64,000 nt of DNA from Siphonodentalium dalli (Eukaryota; Mollusca; Scaphopoda; Gadilida; Siphonodentaliidae), in NCBI GenBank assembly GCA_032622095.1, contig CP136067.1:58383899-58447898 (forward strand). The letters are read 5' to 3'. The translations under genes were made by a program, and so were the position numbers. Positions 1 to 11,285 of this stretch are shown piece after piece; position 1 is the stretch's first letter, and each line of letters starts with the position of its first letter. Under the pieces are notes generated by a model, which saw nothing but the letters and a program-made list of their open reading frames with translations, was not told the DNA's origin and searched no databases.

Positions 1-280
1 ATCTAACATATACTACAGAAGATATACTATATGAATCTAAGCTTATATAACGATTGGAACAATTTAATTACATATCATAACTATTGATGTATAATTATGT
101 CTGATTTATGTATACATTTCTGTATAAGTGATTGTTGAAGATGATGATAATTTATGATCCCAATAAAAATATTAAAAAAAAAAAAAAAAACTTTGGTGCA
201 ACTCCCCTCATGCATGACTTGAACCGCGCCACTTTTGTCATATTTAAACCACGTCTATTAGACTCATGCATTATATAATG
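1..280. other. AT-rich leading stretch, no gene seen
   Basis: No open frame of note. A run of about 17 A lies near 174-190 and could be the tail of a retroposed sequence, but no source element is recognisable to its left. Confidence 0.5.
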
Positions 281-1560
281 GAGATGTTTATATATACGTT
301 TGTTGGTAATCGGCAACTAAACAAATTCTTATCATAGTTATTACCCCCCCCCCCCTTCTCTCACCCAAACGGCACCAATTTCGCGTCTTTAAATCACACG
401 TTAGGCCGCCTTGGTGCCATCTCGATTGTACCCTTAAAGTTATATATAGAACACATACAGATATTCGCAAATATTTGATTCATTGTATCATTTGAGAAGA
501 ACGTGTATGAGTTTGATGGTAATTGGCACTAAACATATTTGTATAAGTTTTTTTGTGACCCTCCCGTCCCTATTTTGGACTCAAGCAGCGCAACTTTTGA
601 CATCATTAAACCACACACTTAGACTCATTTTAGAGATGAATATATATAATATTTATGAAAATTGGCGAGTATACAAATTCGTATCAAATTTAGGGCCACG
701 ATTGCATATCTCTCACCCAAAAAGGCACCAATTTGGCGCATTTAAACCACACGATTAGATTATTCGTATCACGAAGAAGAATATGTATCAATCAGGTGGA
801 AATCGGCGCTAAACATATTGTTTATCAATGTTTGTGTCCCTCTCACCCTCTAGGCACCCCTGACTCGAATGGCCCCACTTTTGACATCTTTAAACCACAC
901 AATTAGACTCCTGATATCATGGATATTATTATTTGTAAGTATATCCGCGACTAAAAATTTTGTTATCAAATTTAGTGCCCACCCCACCCCAATCTCTCAC
1001 CAAAGCAGCACCAATATGACGTCTTCAAAATCACACGATTAAATTCCTGATATCATGGATAAGAATGTGTATCAATTTGGTGGAAATTGGCGCTAAAAAT
1101 ATTGTGTATCAATTTTGGTGCCCCTCTCCCTTTCAGTGCACCCCTGACTCGAATGACGCCACGTTTGACAGCTTTAAGCCACGCCATTAGACACATCATA
1201 CCATGGGGATGAATATGTATAAGTTTCGTGGCAATCGGCGACTAAACCAATTCTTATCAGATTTAGTACCCACACACCGCCCCCCCCCCCCAATCTCTCA
1301 TCCCAACGACACAAATTTGGCGTCTTTAAATCATACAATAAGATTCCTTGTATCATGGAGAAGATCGCAGAAGAATGTGCATCAAATTGGTGGAATTCGG
1401 CGCTAAAATTATTTTGATCAATTTTGGTGCCCCTCTCCCCTTCCGGGCATCCCTGACGCGAACGGCGCGACTTTTGACATATTTAAACCACACCATTAGA
1501 TTCATCATATTATGGGGATGATTATATATAAGTTTGGTGGCAATCGGCGACAATTTGTTT
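281..1560. repeat. Degenerate ~140-bp tandem satellite with alternating subunits
   Basis: A motif resembling GGTGGCAATCGGCGACTAAA recurs near 303, 520, 656, 797, 938, 1078, 1228, 1388 and 1532, mostly 136-160 bp apart. Two subunit types alternate. One carries a C-rich run followed by CAATCTCTCACC. The other carries TTTGGTGCCCCTCTC followed by CCCTGACTCGAA. The higher-order period is therefore about 285 bp. Short open frames here come from the repeat and are not genes. Confidence 0.75.
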
Positions 1561-2160
1561 TATCTGCCCCTGCCCCCTTTTCTACCCCTGACAACAACGG
1601 CGTCACTTTAGAAAATTCTAACCTTCGCCATTATCTTTCTCGTAAAAAGTTACCCCTATTATACCCCTTTGTGTCATCTAGGTGGTCCCCTGTGGATTTC
1701 TATAGAACACAGACATTCGCAAATATAAATATAGATTAGTCCCCATTGCAGTTACCTGAGGTCAAAGGCGCCTATCCCATGGTATTCCCCGGGTCAGGTG
1801 ACCCCATGTGTACCAGTTTTCCTACACATCGTTTTAGCCGATAAGATAAGGAACCCTCTTTATTATCATATATTTGTCCCCGTTTATGTCATCTGATGTC
1901 AAAGACGCCTATCCCTTGATATTCCCTTGGTCGTGTGACTCCTGTCTACCATTGTCCCTACATATTGCCTAAGATGACAAGGAACGCTCTTTGTTGCTCA
2001 CATATTAGTCATCCGATGTCAAAGGCGCCTATCACATTATATGTCTCTGGTCAGGTGACCCCTGTGTACCAATTGTCGTACATAACGTCTAAGCTGATAA
2101 AGAATGCTCTTTATTGCTCATATATGATAATATATTTTATTTCCTGTTATTAGTGTTGGA
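1561..2160. repeat. ~130-bp tandem repeat, about three units
   Basis: The block GTCAAAGGCGCCTATCC recurs near 1763, 1899 and 2018. It is followed each time by a GGTCAGGTGAC-like segment, a TGTACCA segment and an AAGGAAC(C/G)CTCTTTATT segment. A weaker fourth copy starts near 2430. The units are diverged and look old. Confidence 0.65.
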
Positions 2161-2164
2161 AAAT

Positions 2165-2400
2165 AAAAATTAATATCAGGTATATATAGAAACCTAAAGT
2201 ACATTATGAGAAGAGATCCATTTTTCTCTGAACTCGAAACACTCTTTGCAGGCCGAGGTCAAACGAACCAGATCGAAGTGGGCTCTCTATATATATATAA
2301 ATTGAAAGTACATTCTGAGAAGAGAACCTGTTTACTTGGAACTCGAAACACCCTTTGTATGTCGAGAATAAACGAACCAGAGTGGCTTACGATCATATAA
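2165..2400 (+). repeat. ~107-bp tandem duplication
   Basis: Two adjacent units start near 2186 and 2300. They share AAGTACATT(A/C)TGAGAAGAGA, then ACTCGAAACAC(T/C)CTTTG and AACGAACCAGA. The open frame across them is a by-product of the duplication. Confidence 0.6.
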
Positions 2401-3362
2401 TTTGTGGTGTTCCCTGCAATTTTAAGACATCTGATGTCAACGGTACCTACACCATGACACTTCCCGGATCAATTGACCAATTTGTACATGTGTAAATGTT
2501 CAGCTCCGATGGTCCAGCCGTTTGGTTATAGCCCGACAGACAAACAAACAAAATTTAGTTTTATTAGTATATATAGTCAAGTTAGTCAACACAAGTTATA
2601 GTTGAAATTTTGCACATGGTTTGTTTTCTCCGTTACTGCATACATATAGAAGTGTTTGTATGCACCGGTTTCATATCCTGCGGCCATGTATACAGTGGAC
2701 TGTTACTGCATGTACGGTATAAATGTAAATGTTATGTGGTCACATTTCGTGCAGAGCAGTCCAAGTGGGATTGTACATTATAGCCGACATGCTAAAGTGC
2801 ATGGAGAAACTATCCCATACATATACGCAGGAACTTATATACCAGTATATATAACATACGGAACGGACCCTTATTCATTTGATTTGCATACAACACACGA
2901 TATTTTGATAACGGGTGCAGCTATATGACTCCCAAATCTGCCCAAATACTTTGAAACATGTCGTACACAATTCGATGATAAAAGCATCAATCTTGTGTAG
3001 TAGATAACAATTGTTTCAACTATAAAAATGATACGCGTTTTCTCCATTACCGTACCTGTTGTGTTTTAGATTTTCCGTAGTTTGTGTCAGTAGTTATGAC
3101 CGATAAAATCGACCAAAGACACTTCATATAGTCACCAATAGAATGTACATGGCAGATTTATCTGAATGCCATGCCATCTATATGTCATGGTTTGTTAGGA
3201 AATTGAAATAATAATGGCATACTAATGTGGAAATTGACTTCCATAAATCATCATTCAGAGTCACCAATATCAAAGGATTTGGAAGAACACGGTGTGTGTC
3301 CATTGTCAAAATTAATGATTAGTCGGGTGCCAGATATCTACCACTGAAATACACAATACTAA
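2400..3362. other. Intergenic stretch, one ACAA-tailed repeat end
   Basis: Near 2510-2560 a segment ends in GCCCGACAGACAAACAAACA and then an A/T-rich end. This resembles the tails of the Helentron-like elements elsewhere in the window and may be a relic of one. A 90-codon open frame at 2656-2928 has no recognisable domain. Nothing else is supported. Confidence 0.35.
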
Positions 3363-3371
3363 ATATATATA

Positions 3372-3434
<63 letters not shown>
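3363..3434. repeat. (TA)n microsatellite
   Basis: About 70 bp of almost pure TA dinucleotide sits directly against the 5' end of a Helentron-like element. TA-rich junctions recur at other copies of this family, so the tract may be the insertion target or part of the mobile unit. Confidence 0.9.
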
Positions 3435-3436
<2 letters not shown>

Positions 3437-4062
3437 TAGAAGGTGACCCGACTTCGTCCGGGTTTTGACCTTGAATTGTCCATTTGAAGGTCAAGGTCAA
3501 GTGGGGTCACGATTTGGCCAGCCCAAAACACTCAGTGGACAAAAGTAACCCCACGTATCAAATTTCGTCGAAATCCCATCAAAATTGGCGATATGACCTT
3601 GAATTGACCAGATTTCAAGGTCAAGGTCACGTCGCACGGGCAAATGAATATGCTTGTGAGACTCCCCATACGAAAGTACCCCCACATACCAAGTTTCATC
3701 GAAATCCCGTGATATTCGGGCGTTTGACCTTGAAATGACCCGATTTCAAGGTCAAGGTCACATCGCACGGGCAAATTAATAGGTTTATGCCACTCCCCGG
3801 CCTTATGTACCCACACATACCAAGTTTCATCGAAATCCCGTGATATTCGGGCGTTTGACCTTGAAATTACCCGATTTCAAGGTCAAGGTCACGTCGCACG
3901 GACAAAGTAATAGGCCCATGCCACCCCCGGCCGAAAATACCCCCACATACCAAGTTTCATCGAAATCGGCTTGGCCGTTTTCGAGTTCATCGCGAACACA
4001 CACACACACACGCACACACAGACACACACACACACAGACAGATCTTCCAAAATATATAATAG
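3435..4062 (+). mobile_element. Helentron/pearl-like element with ~131-bp core repeats
   Basis: Starts ACTAGAAGGTGACCCGAC, where a short hairpin is possible (CCCGAC, loop, GTCCGGG). Four core repeats of 129-132 bp follow, recognisable by TTGACCTTGAA near 3465, 3594, 3725 and 3857. The end is a (CA)n-(CAGA) tract, then GATCTTCCAAAATATATAATAG. Core repeats, a microsatellite and a fixed 3' end match the known plan of pearl/HINE elements, the non-autonomous Helentron derivatives of molluscs. That assignment is inference from architecture. No coding capacity is present. Confidence 0.75.
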
Positions 4063-4082
4063 ACTAGAAGGTGACGCGACTG
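4063..4082 (+). mobile_element. Truncated start of a second Helentron-like copy
   Basis: The first 20 bases of the family (ACTAGAAGGTGACGCGACTG) follow directly on the 3' end of the preceding element. The sequence then changes abruptly to a different dispersed repeat. It looks like a head-to-tail copy whose body was lost. Confidence 0.6.
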
Positions 4083-4262
4083 TTCTGGTGTGGTGAATGA
4101 GAAACCTGCAGTAATAAGCCGTAGTTTTTTTCTAATAATTTGAAAGATTAGTTGATTTAACGGAATTCTGAGGCGGTGCATTCATGTAAACAATATACTT
4201 TATATTATAATTTATATTTATGCCTAATAATATGATCTGGAGGGCGTTACCATTTCTGATTA
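4083..4262 (+). repeat. Dispersed repeat R, copy 1
   Basis: Begins TTCTGGTGTGGTGAATGAGA and ends near GGGCGTTACCATTTCTGA. The same sequence recurs at 4609-4639 plus 5839-5995, and inverted near 57455-57650. The three copies align over most of their length with scattered substitutions and small indels. Confidence 0.75.
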
Positions 4263-4608
4263 TGTGTTTCTTTTTTTGCTTTTGTAGAGCGATCGGAAAG
4301 TGTCGATGTCCAAGTTCGTGAAAGTTCTATCGACAATGCCGATGATCTGAGAAGCTTTATTGCTTTAGGATATTGTATGACGGCTAATCTGGCCGTGTCA
4401 AATTGAGCCATAGCGATGGGATATCTCACACGACAACACATTTCGGGTGTTCGAGGGTGTGTATTCGCTGGATTGATAGTTGCAGTATGTAACTATTATG
4501 ACCACGTTAATTGCTTTGGATGTTTAGATATGAACAATGGCTGGGCCACTCTTGAAGATTTTATGGCGGGAACACAATGCCTCCGATTTTTGATCCGCAT
4601 TTAGAGGC
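4263..4608 (+). pseudogene. Exon-like segment between R copies (unidentified)
   Basis: A pyrimidine-rich tract ending TTTTGTAG near 4287 resembles a splice acceptor. The following frame is open for about 39 codons (ERSESVDVQVRESS...), then hits TGA near 4404. Another frame gives a hydrophobic stretch (VFAGLIVAV) and a stop at about 4602. The segment from about 4480 is also present, inverted and diverged, near 57750-57800. So this belongs to a duplicated low-copy unit and may be a decayed gene piece. No protein family is recognised. Confidence 0.3.
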
Positions 4609-5995
4609 TTTCTGGTGTGGTGAATGAGAAACCTGCAGTCCTCGAAATCGTCTCATGTTATAAATATCTCGGTGTTTTATTCGATGAGCACACTACTTTC
4701 AAGGCTAACGCCGAAAATCTTAGCATGTCCGGGGGTCACGCACTCGGTTCAGTTATATCAAAAATTCATAACTATAAAGATATAGGTATAGAAACTTTCA
4801 CCAGATTGTATTCTTCTTGTGTAATCCCTATTACTGACTATTGTAGTGAGGTCTGGGGGTTTGGCCAATTTCATCAGATCAACACAGTTCAACACCGCGC
4901 CTTGAGATATTTCCTTGGAGTGGGTCGCTTGACACCTCTTCCAGCTCTCATAAGGGACGTTGGTTGGAAGGCCCCATATTGTCGACGTTGGTTGACAATG
5001 CTTAAATTCTGGAATCGTCTTATCACTCTACCTGCCGATAGGTTACCCAAACGAATTTTGTTATGGGAATTACTTTCAAATAAAAAGGACTCATGGGTAT
5101 CAAATATTCATTCTATCCTCGATAAATTGAATCTTCTTGTATATTATGACAATCGACAGATATGTGATATCGATCGATGTAGCTCAAAGCTTGATGTGTA
5201 TTTCCATGCCTCGTGGTTGGCTGATGTCAGGAGATTGCCTAAATTGAGAACCTACAATATTTTCAAATGTGTTTACAAATTGGAACCCTATGTGAATAGT
5301 ACTTTAAGTAAATCTGAACGCTCAATCTTTGCTCAATTTAGATGTGGCGTGTTACCACTAGCCATTGAAACTGGTCGATATACAAATACAAGCGTAGATG
5401 AACGATATTGCATCGTATGCAATTCGGGTGATGTTGAAGATGAAATGCATTTTGTATTCAAATGTCCAGCATACTCTAAATTGCGAAACGAGTTTATGTG
5501 TACAGTTAAACGCGCTTATGGTCGGATACATAACCTAACTGAAAATCAACTTCTGATTATCCTTGTTGACAGACTTCACATCCCTTTTGGCAAATACCTG
5601 TTTAAATGTTACAAAGTCAGACAACAAGTTTTGTCAAAAAAGAGTGGATGATTTCCACTCTAGCTGCGCAATCAACATAGAAAAATATTCCATCCTCATA
5701 GTGACATATAGGCCTCGATTGCCGGGTGTTATATTGAAATGTTATATATATACTTATATTCTATCACCTGTATGTGATGAATTTATTATATGCTTGTAAC
5801 ACATGTCACTTTAATAAATGATTATTCTATTCTATTCTAATAAGCCGTAGTTTTTTGTAATAATTTGAAGGATTAGTTGTTTTAACGGAATTCTGAGGCG
5901 GTGTATTCATGTAACCAATATATTTTATATTTTTTTTTTTTAATTTATATTTATGCCTAATAATATGATCTTGAGGGCGTTACCATTTCTGAATA
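4609..5995 (+). repeat. Dispersed repeat R, copy 2, split by a LINE
   Basis: The repeat runs 4609-4639, ending CCTGCAGT, and resumes at 5839 with AATAAGCCGTAG. Copy 1 shows these two ends are contiguous in the empty repeat (CCTGCAGTAATAAGCCG). The intervening 1.2 kb is a LINE fragment. No target-site duplication is visible at the junction. Confidence 0.75.
4640..5838 (+). mobile_element. 5'-truncated LINE, reverse transcriptase C-terminal part
   Basis: The frame 4617-5651 is open for 344 codons from a GTG. Its first eight codons belong to the host repeat; LINE sequence starts at 4640. The protein covers the region after the RT catalytic box: YLGVLFDEHTTFK, then TDYCSEVWG, a long thumb/connector region, and a C-terminal zinc-knuckle-like CIVC...H...C at about residues 265-283. 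Fingers, palm and endonuclease are absent. The 3' end carries AATAAATG and a short (ATTCT)n tail, which supports target-primed insertion. It is a non-LTR element of the broad I/Jockey/CR1 group; the clade is not assigned. It cannot encode a working RT. Confidence 0.85.
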
Positions 5996-6189
5996 TGGTT
6001 TTCTTGTTGAGCCATGGCTTGTTAGCCACGATGAGAAGTGGGCGCCCACTTGGAGCGGGAATTCCCGTGTTAACTATTAGCCTGAGCGCGCCGTGTGTTT
6101 CTATTGTTGTTTAACCTGCTTTGTTTTTTTTTTATTTTCAGGTGACATAAATCGGAATGCTATATTGCATGGGGATTTGAGGATGGTAT

Positions 6190-6750
6190 CAGGGGGGGGG
6201 GGAGTCGGAAAAACAATTTCAGGCACGTATGGCATTTTTTCCCTTTCGATCATTTTTTGTTCCCACCCACCCCCACCGCCAAATTTTGTTCCGTTTTCGG
6301 CAGTTTTTTCCGACCATTTTTTGACACCCACCCCCCCCCCCCCCTTTTAACACTAAAACAGAGATTTGCGGGCAGAAATTCACTGTAAACAGCTGTGTAT
6401 GAATTTCTGTGCATACTATTTATCATGGATGTTAACATGGACATGTAAATAGGAATGAGTCATTTTGAGGTCATTCGGCCGAAAAAACATGGCTGCCAGC
6501 GGCCATCTTGGATTTCAAAATTTGCAACAAAATACAACACGATAACTGCCTGCAGTCAGTTTACCAGTTAGAATTACATTATTTCTCATTCAAAGTGGTT
6601 TTCAAGCCCAACTCATTGTGCCAAAACACTAAAAAAACAAGCACGAAATTTTTTTTTTAGTTGCGGAAAAAATTGCTTGTTGGTGGCTTTGACCACCCAC
6701 CCACCCACCCCGGCATACGTGCCGGAATTTTTTGTTCACCCCCCCCCCTG
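6190..6750. mobile_element. hAT-like MITE with G-run termini
   Basis: Left end CAGGGGGGGGG followed by ...GGCACGTATGG; right end is the inverted form, ending CCCCCCCCCTG. Terminal inverted repeats are about 40 bp and imperfect. The direct repeat ATGGTAT lies on both sides (6183-6189 and 6751-6757), 7 bp exact, close to the 8 bp typical of hAT elements. The interior is non-coding and includes a GGCTGCC...GGCCATCTTGG motif near 6490. Open frames across it are poly-G/poly-C artefacts. Confidence 0.7.
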
Positions 6751-6757
6751 ATGGTAT

Positions 6758-7135
6758 AAGAAATTTAATTCACACATTAACTCGTCGAGCTGTTTGTTTG
6801 TATCGGTGTTTAACATCGTTGTAGTGAACTTTTTCATTTCTTTATACGCGGTAAATATCGGCCTATTATATTCTAAATGTATTGGGATGTAATTATTAAC
6901 CAATTCACACGTTACTCCTTCGTGATGTACAAATTGACGTTTATTGAACTTTAGCCTCGGTCTCTAAACTTTTTTTTCCATTTCTTTGTATGCGAAATAT
7001 ATCTGAGCTAAGAACAGTTCCAACACTAACCCTTCACATTTGGGTGTTTAACATACAATGTGGCCTTATTCTAAACATCGTTTAATGTCTGTGTACGCAG
7101 CATATATCAGAGTACTATATGAATTGAACAATGTT
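6758..7135 (+). repeat. Degenerate ~105-145-bp tandem repeat
   Basis: The block CATTTCTTT(A/G)TA(C/T)GCG followed by ATAT(C/A)TC recurs near 6833, 6977 and 7080, with TTCACA(C/T)-type and GTTTAACAT-type blocks between. The units are strongly diverged. Confidence 0.45.
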
Positions 7136-7174
7136 CAGAAATTAACCCAGCTTTTTAATTGATCCTCATAGGGG

Positions 7175-7605
7175 AGGGGCATATTTTGATTAATCCTCGT
7201 TGGTCCATATTCTAATTCACCCTCATGGGACTATATTTTATTTAACCCCATGGGTACCATATTTTAATTGACATTCATTGGACCATATTTCAATTAACCC
7301 CATGGGTCCATAGTTGTATAAACCCTCATGGGACCATTTCCTAATTAACACTGATCAGTTATGGGACATATTTTAATTAACAATCATGGTACCATTTAAT
7401 TAACCATCACGGGACCATATTTTTTATTAACTCCCATTGGACCATATTTTAATCAACCCTCATGGGACCATATTTTATTTAACCATCATGTGACCATGCT
7501 ATAATTTATCATCATGTGACCATATTTCAATTAACCCTCATGGGACCAAACATGTATTTTAATTAACCCTCATAAAGACCATATCTTAAGTTGATATCAA
7601 GGGTG
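7175..7605. repeat. ~27-30-bp minisatellite (AATTAACCCTCATGGGACCA)
   Basis: More than a dozen degenerate units built on AATTAACCCTCATGGGACCA then TATTTT. Unit length varies between about 25 and 35 bp. No gene is present. Confidence 0.8.
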
Positions 7606-7958
7606 CATTACCTGAGGCCATTCTTATATCATCATAACGCCCTCTTATGGTGTGTATTGGCAAGTATATCGGGTCCTGTCGTAGGAGTTGATTGACTAAG
7701 TGTGATTAAAACTACTCGGTAATTGCCTACTTGGATGGACTAAATGTGATCAGAAACGTACTAGGTATTTGCCTACATGAACCATGTAACGAAGATCGAC
7801 AATTTTGGCCGCATTATTATCCTGCATTCAATTTCATGCACATTTCAGACCGCTACTTCATTAGAAATTAGAACAAATAACAAAGAAAATATATTTCACA
7901 GTCGAAAACAATTCAAATCTCATATATATATATGCGCCCTTTGTGAACACATATCATG
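7606..7958. other. Spacer with a 44-bp duplication
   Basis: A segment with GACTAA(G/A)TGTGAT, then (T/C)AGAAACTACT-like and TTGCCTAC blocks, is repeated at about 7692 and 7738. A 63-codon open frame at 7777-7968 has no recognisable feature. Confidence 0.4.
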
Positions 7959-8700
7959 TGGTGTGTAAATAATTCAAAATATTCAAAAAATGGGGTGTAT
8001 ATTTTTAACTTGGGTGGCTACATTGCCATGGGTGTGGCGAATAGATATACATGGCGTGACCGTATGGCCAATGGTGAAGTGAATATGTATAGAAAGGGTG
8101 TATCATGGATGTGGTGTATGATTATACAGCGAGTAGTTGAGTTGTCATGGGTGATGTGCATATAGAAGTCTGGAGTGTATGAATGACCATGTGTAGGGTA
8201 TTGGTATATCTGGAAGGGCTGTGTTGTCATTGGTGATGTGTATATGTATTCCTGGAGTGACCATGTGGTCATTGGCGGGGTGTATATGTATATCTTGCGT
8301 GGCTATATGACCATGGGCGTGACGAATATGTATACAGGGAGGGGAGTGACCATATGACCAATAGTGAGTTGGTGTGAGATGTATTGGTATATTGGTATAT
8401 TTAGAAGGACTGTATGGTAATTGGCGAGGTGTCTATGTATACCTGGTGTGACTCTATAGGCATGATTGGATGGATATGTATATATTGCGGGTCTATATGG
8501 CCATGGTTATGACCAATATGTGTAGAGTGAGTGTCCGTAGTGCAAATGGTGGGTAAATTGGTAAACAACGAGTAACTGTATCACTGAATGACCACGAATG
8601 TGATGTATGGGTATACAGCGAGTGGCTGAATTGCCATGAGTGAGGTGTATATATGCAAGTCTGAAGTGTGTGAATGACCATGTGTACGGGGTATTAACGG
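7959..8700 (+). repeat. ~45-bp minisatellite, fold-back family inner array
   Basis: Degenerate units of about 45 bp contain GACCATGGGTGTGACGAATATG-type blocks alternating with GTATACAGCGAGTGGCT-type blocks. The same unit makes up the inner arms of the fold-back element at 25952-31731, forward at 27840-28133 and inverted at 28217-29870. This array is therefore part of a damaged copy of that family. Confidence 0.7.
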
Positions 8701-9435
8701 AGGAAACTGTTTACGGTTTTCATGACATTAGTCAATCAATTTTGATGTCAATGGGCCATAAGTTAGATGTTATTGGGCCAGAGTAGCCACGTCATTTGGC
8801 CCCTCTCAGTTCAGTTCCTAATTTCTGTCCATTTCTGTTCAAAAACATTACCAGAATCTCAAAAGCAGTTTTCTGAAAAATTACATACTGCATCCTTTAA
8901 ATTGTCTTTGTCATGGCCCTGTGACAACCAGAATGAAATATTTAGTTGTTAAGCAATATGTTTAATAACTAAGTGGGTCACCATTTACTACCATTTCGGA
9001 ACAACAGACAATAATGTTCGAGATATATGTAAATAAAAATCATTTTTTTACCAAATGTGGTTGCCATTTTGCAAGCCATCTTGAGAATTTGGTTTAAAAC
9101 ATCTCAGTGTAATGCATTCAATTCCAATCAAAACAATAAAGACATTTGATTCCAAACCTGAAAAGCTAACAATTAACCAATGTACATCAGACATGTTAGT
9201 ATAGTATTCAAAGTATTCCGGAAGGCCTCGGGCTATGTTATGCGTTTGAAGAAGTCTTAAGTTGGAAATAATAGATGATATATGTACCGTTTCATCCACA
9301 AATATCAATATTATGTCAAAAAGTTGAAATATGTATGTGAAAATATCGACGGCTTTTCAATTTCTGTCCACCAGTTTGGCCGCCATTTTGCCTGTGAGTA
9401 TCAATTGCCCAACTAAAACGAATACTTCGTAACAA
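8701..9435 (-). mobile_element. Arm remnant of a fold-back element, chimeric
   Basis: 8760-9070 resembles the right arm of the 26-32 kb fold-back element (compare 29930-30240), including GGGCCAGAGTAGCCA, CTCAGTTC and TTGCCATTTTG...GCCATCTTGAG. 9275-9435 instead resembles the right arm of the 43-48 kb element (compare 47035-47185), including GTACCGTTTC, ACAAAAAGTTGAAAT and CCAGTTTGGCCGCCAT. Both ends are lost and no target duplication can be found. Confidence 0.65.
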
Positions 9436-9439
9436 CCCA

Positions 9440-9935
9440 CATAAAAAGTACCACGTTTTTACCATTTACCATGGTAAACTACTGTTTACCATGGTAAGAG
9501 CATAGTAAAATCATAGTTACCACGGTAAATGATATATTACTACGTAAACCAAATTACTTTACTATGCTCGCACTATTACATAATTATGGTAATCTACCAC
9601 AATGGCAAGGTAAATATGCATTACTGTAGTAAAAAATGTCCCACCGTTTTACCAAATTACCGTTTACCACGGCAAGACCATCGTTTGCCATGATAAGACC
9701 ATGATAAAATGTTGGTACCACAGTAAGTTATATATTACTATGTAAACCAATGTACTTTACTATACTCTCATCTTATATAACTATTACATACCATGTTAAG
9801 CGACCATAATACCATGGCAAATAGTCATTTACTATGATAAGGTCCCACATACCATACACTACCATACCATGTCAAATTTCAATTTACAATGGTTATACTA
9901 GGGTAAGTTTTATTTCATTGAGGTAATCAAGGTAT
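9440..9935. repeat. Degenerate CCATGG-palindrome array 1
   Basis: Dense repeats of TTTACCATGGTAA and related TACTACG/TTACC blocks, in both orientations, with an irregular spacing of roughly 25-30 bp. The sequence can fold extensively. No coding frame. Confidence 0.6.
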
Positions 9936-10236
9936 CCAAGATAAAACAAGAGATGGAATGTCGATCCGGTGCACACTCCCTCGTGGTATACTACCGCCTA
10001 GTGTGGGCATAACTATAACCTATGACTGCTATACTCAGACAGATGGACCCAAAATAAGTATTTTCAAATAAACAAAGGTGAATAACTAAAGAACGAAAAA
10101 CCTAAACAATTCGATTGAACATATGACATTGAATGTCCTTAAAGTGGTGAACATCCATACCGAATTTAGTGTAAACAATATTTTGTTCTCAAGAACTAGC
10201 ACATATAGGACATAATATAAAGATATAAACAATTTA
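9936..10236 (+). repeat. Dispersed repeat ending near an (A)-rich segment
   Basis: The segment with ACAGATGGACCCAAAATAAG, AACAAAGGTGAATAACT and GTGGTGAACATCCATACC is shared, with divergence, with 11440-11590. Both look like conserved 3' parts of one repeat family. Confidence 0.5.
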
Positions 10237-10715
10237 AAGGTACTCAACCCGTAAAGAGGGTCCCCATCTCAACAGATTCCAACAACAACAATCCGATCAG
10301 AGGGTCCTATATTACTATTTCTTTGGCTTTGGGGGTAAAAAATATTTGATTCGAGTCGAGGAACCCATCAAACAAAGCTCAGAGTTATTAGATATTGATT
10401 TTTGAAATTTCTTATGTTCTCGAGATGAGTACTTATAACTGCCGTCAATTTGGTAACATGCTCGAGATTTTACGCCAAAATTCTATTCAAACAGACAAGG
10501 ATGGATAACTCTATAATCAAGTGGTAATAATTGACTACGTACTGGGCCAGTAAGAATTCCCGATAATGAAAAATAGATTTCTAAAATCGATATCTAACAA
10601 ATCTGAGCTTTGATGGGTGACTTCCTCGACTCGAATCAAATTTTTTTGACCCCCGAAGCCATTGAAATAGTAATTGAGAGGAGTTTTATCGGGTTGAGTA
10701 CCTTTAACATTAGAG
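10237..10715. mobile_element. Inverted-repeat MITE, copy 1
   Basis: The left arm starts TAAAGGTACTCAACCCG and the right arm ends with its inverse GGGTTGAGTACCTTTA. The arms share TACTATTTCTTTGGCTT and ATTCGAGTCGAGGAA over about 150-200 bp. The middle holds an ATAACTCTATAATCAAGTGG motif. Related sequence occurs at 10860-11275 and 42300-42545. No transposase is present and the target duplication is unclear. Confidence 0.6.
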
Positions 10716-10859
10716 AAAAGGATTTGGCAGTAAGCCAAATGCTTATAGGTAGGTGGCTATTTCCTTGGTATATGTATTGCAGCATGGTTTGGTTGCGTGT
10801 CCATGATGAATTACCTTACGTGTTACAGTTCATAACCATATTATGTCAGTTAAAGATGC

Positions 10860-11285
10860 ATTATCCGAATTAACGCTCCTAAATTACTATTTCTTTGGCT
10901 ACGGGGGGAAACAATATTTGATTCGAGCAGAGGAGCCCACCCATCACAGCTCAGCGTGATCATATATCGACTTTTGGAGTTTGTTATTTCATGACAAGTG
11001 CAATTATATGTGGCCCAGAAACAGACTAAAAACAAGTGGTAATACGGCCAAATTTCGTGTATACTCAAGTGATAATACGGCTATATTTCGCTCAATAACA
11101 AAATGTTGATAAATAATACGTTTTTTTTTGGTGGAAATTAGATACCATAGTTGACAGTGGTTAGAATTATTTTGTTGAAATTGATCGATTGTGATAATTA
11201 AAGCGTATTTTGAAGAAATGTTATTGTTGTTGTTGTTGTATCTTGACCCTCTGATCGGATTGAGTACCTTTAAATCGTTTGGTAT
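10860..11285. mobile_element. Inverted-repeat MITE, copy 2 (diverged)
   Basis: The left arm carries GCTCCTAAATTACTATTTC and TTGATTCGAGCAGAGGA. The right arm carries CTGATCGGATTGAGTACC followed by TTTAAA. It is the same family as the preceding copy, but the inner parts are more diverged and the left terminus is missing. Confidence 0.5.

Noticed and set aside
3987-4181. Cys/Val-rich frame (VCVCVSVCACVCVC)
   Set aside because: It is translation of a (CA)n microsatellite tail.
6093-6444. Overlapping frames on both strands near 6.1-6.4 kb
   Set aside because: They depend on poly-G and poly-C runs of a hAT-like MITE.
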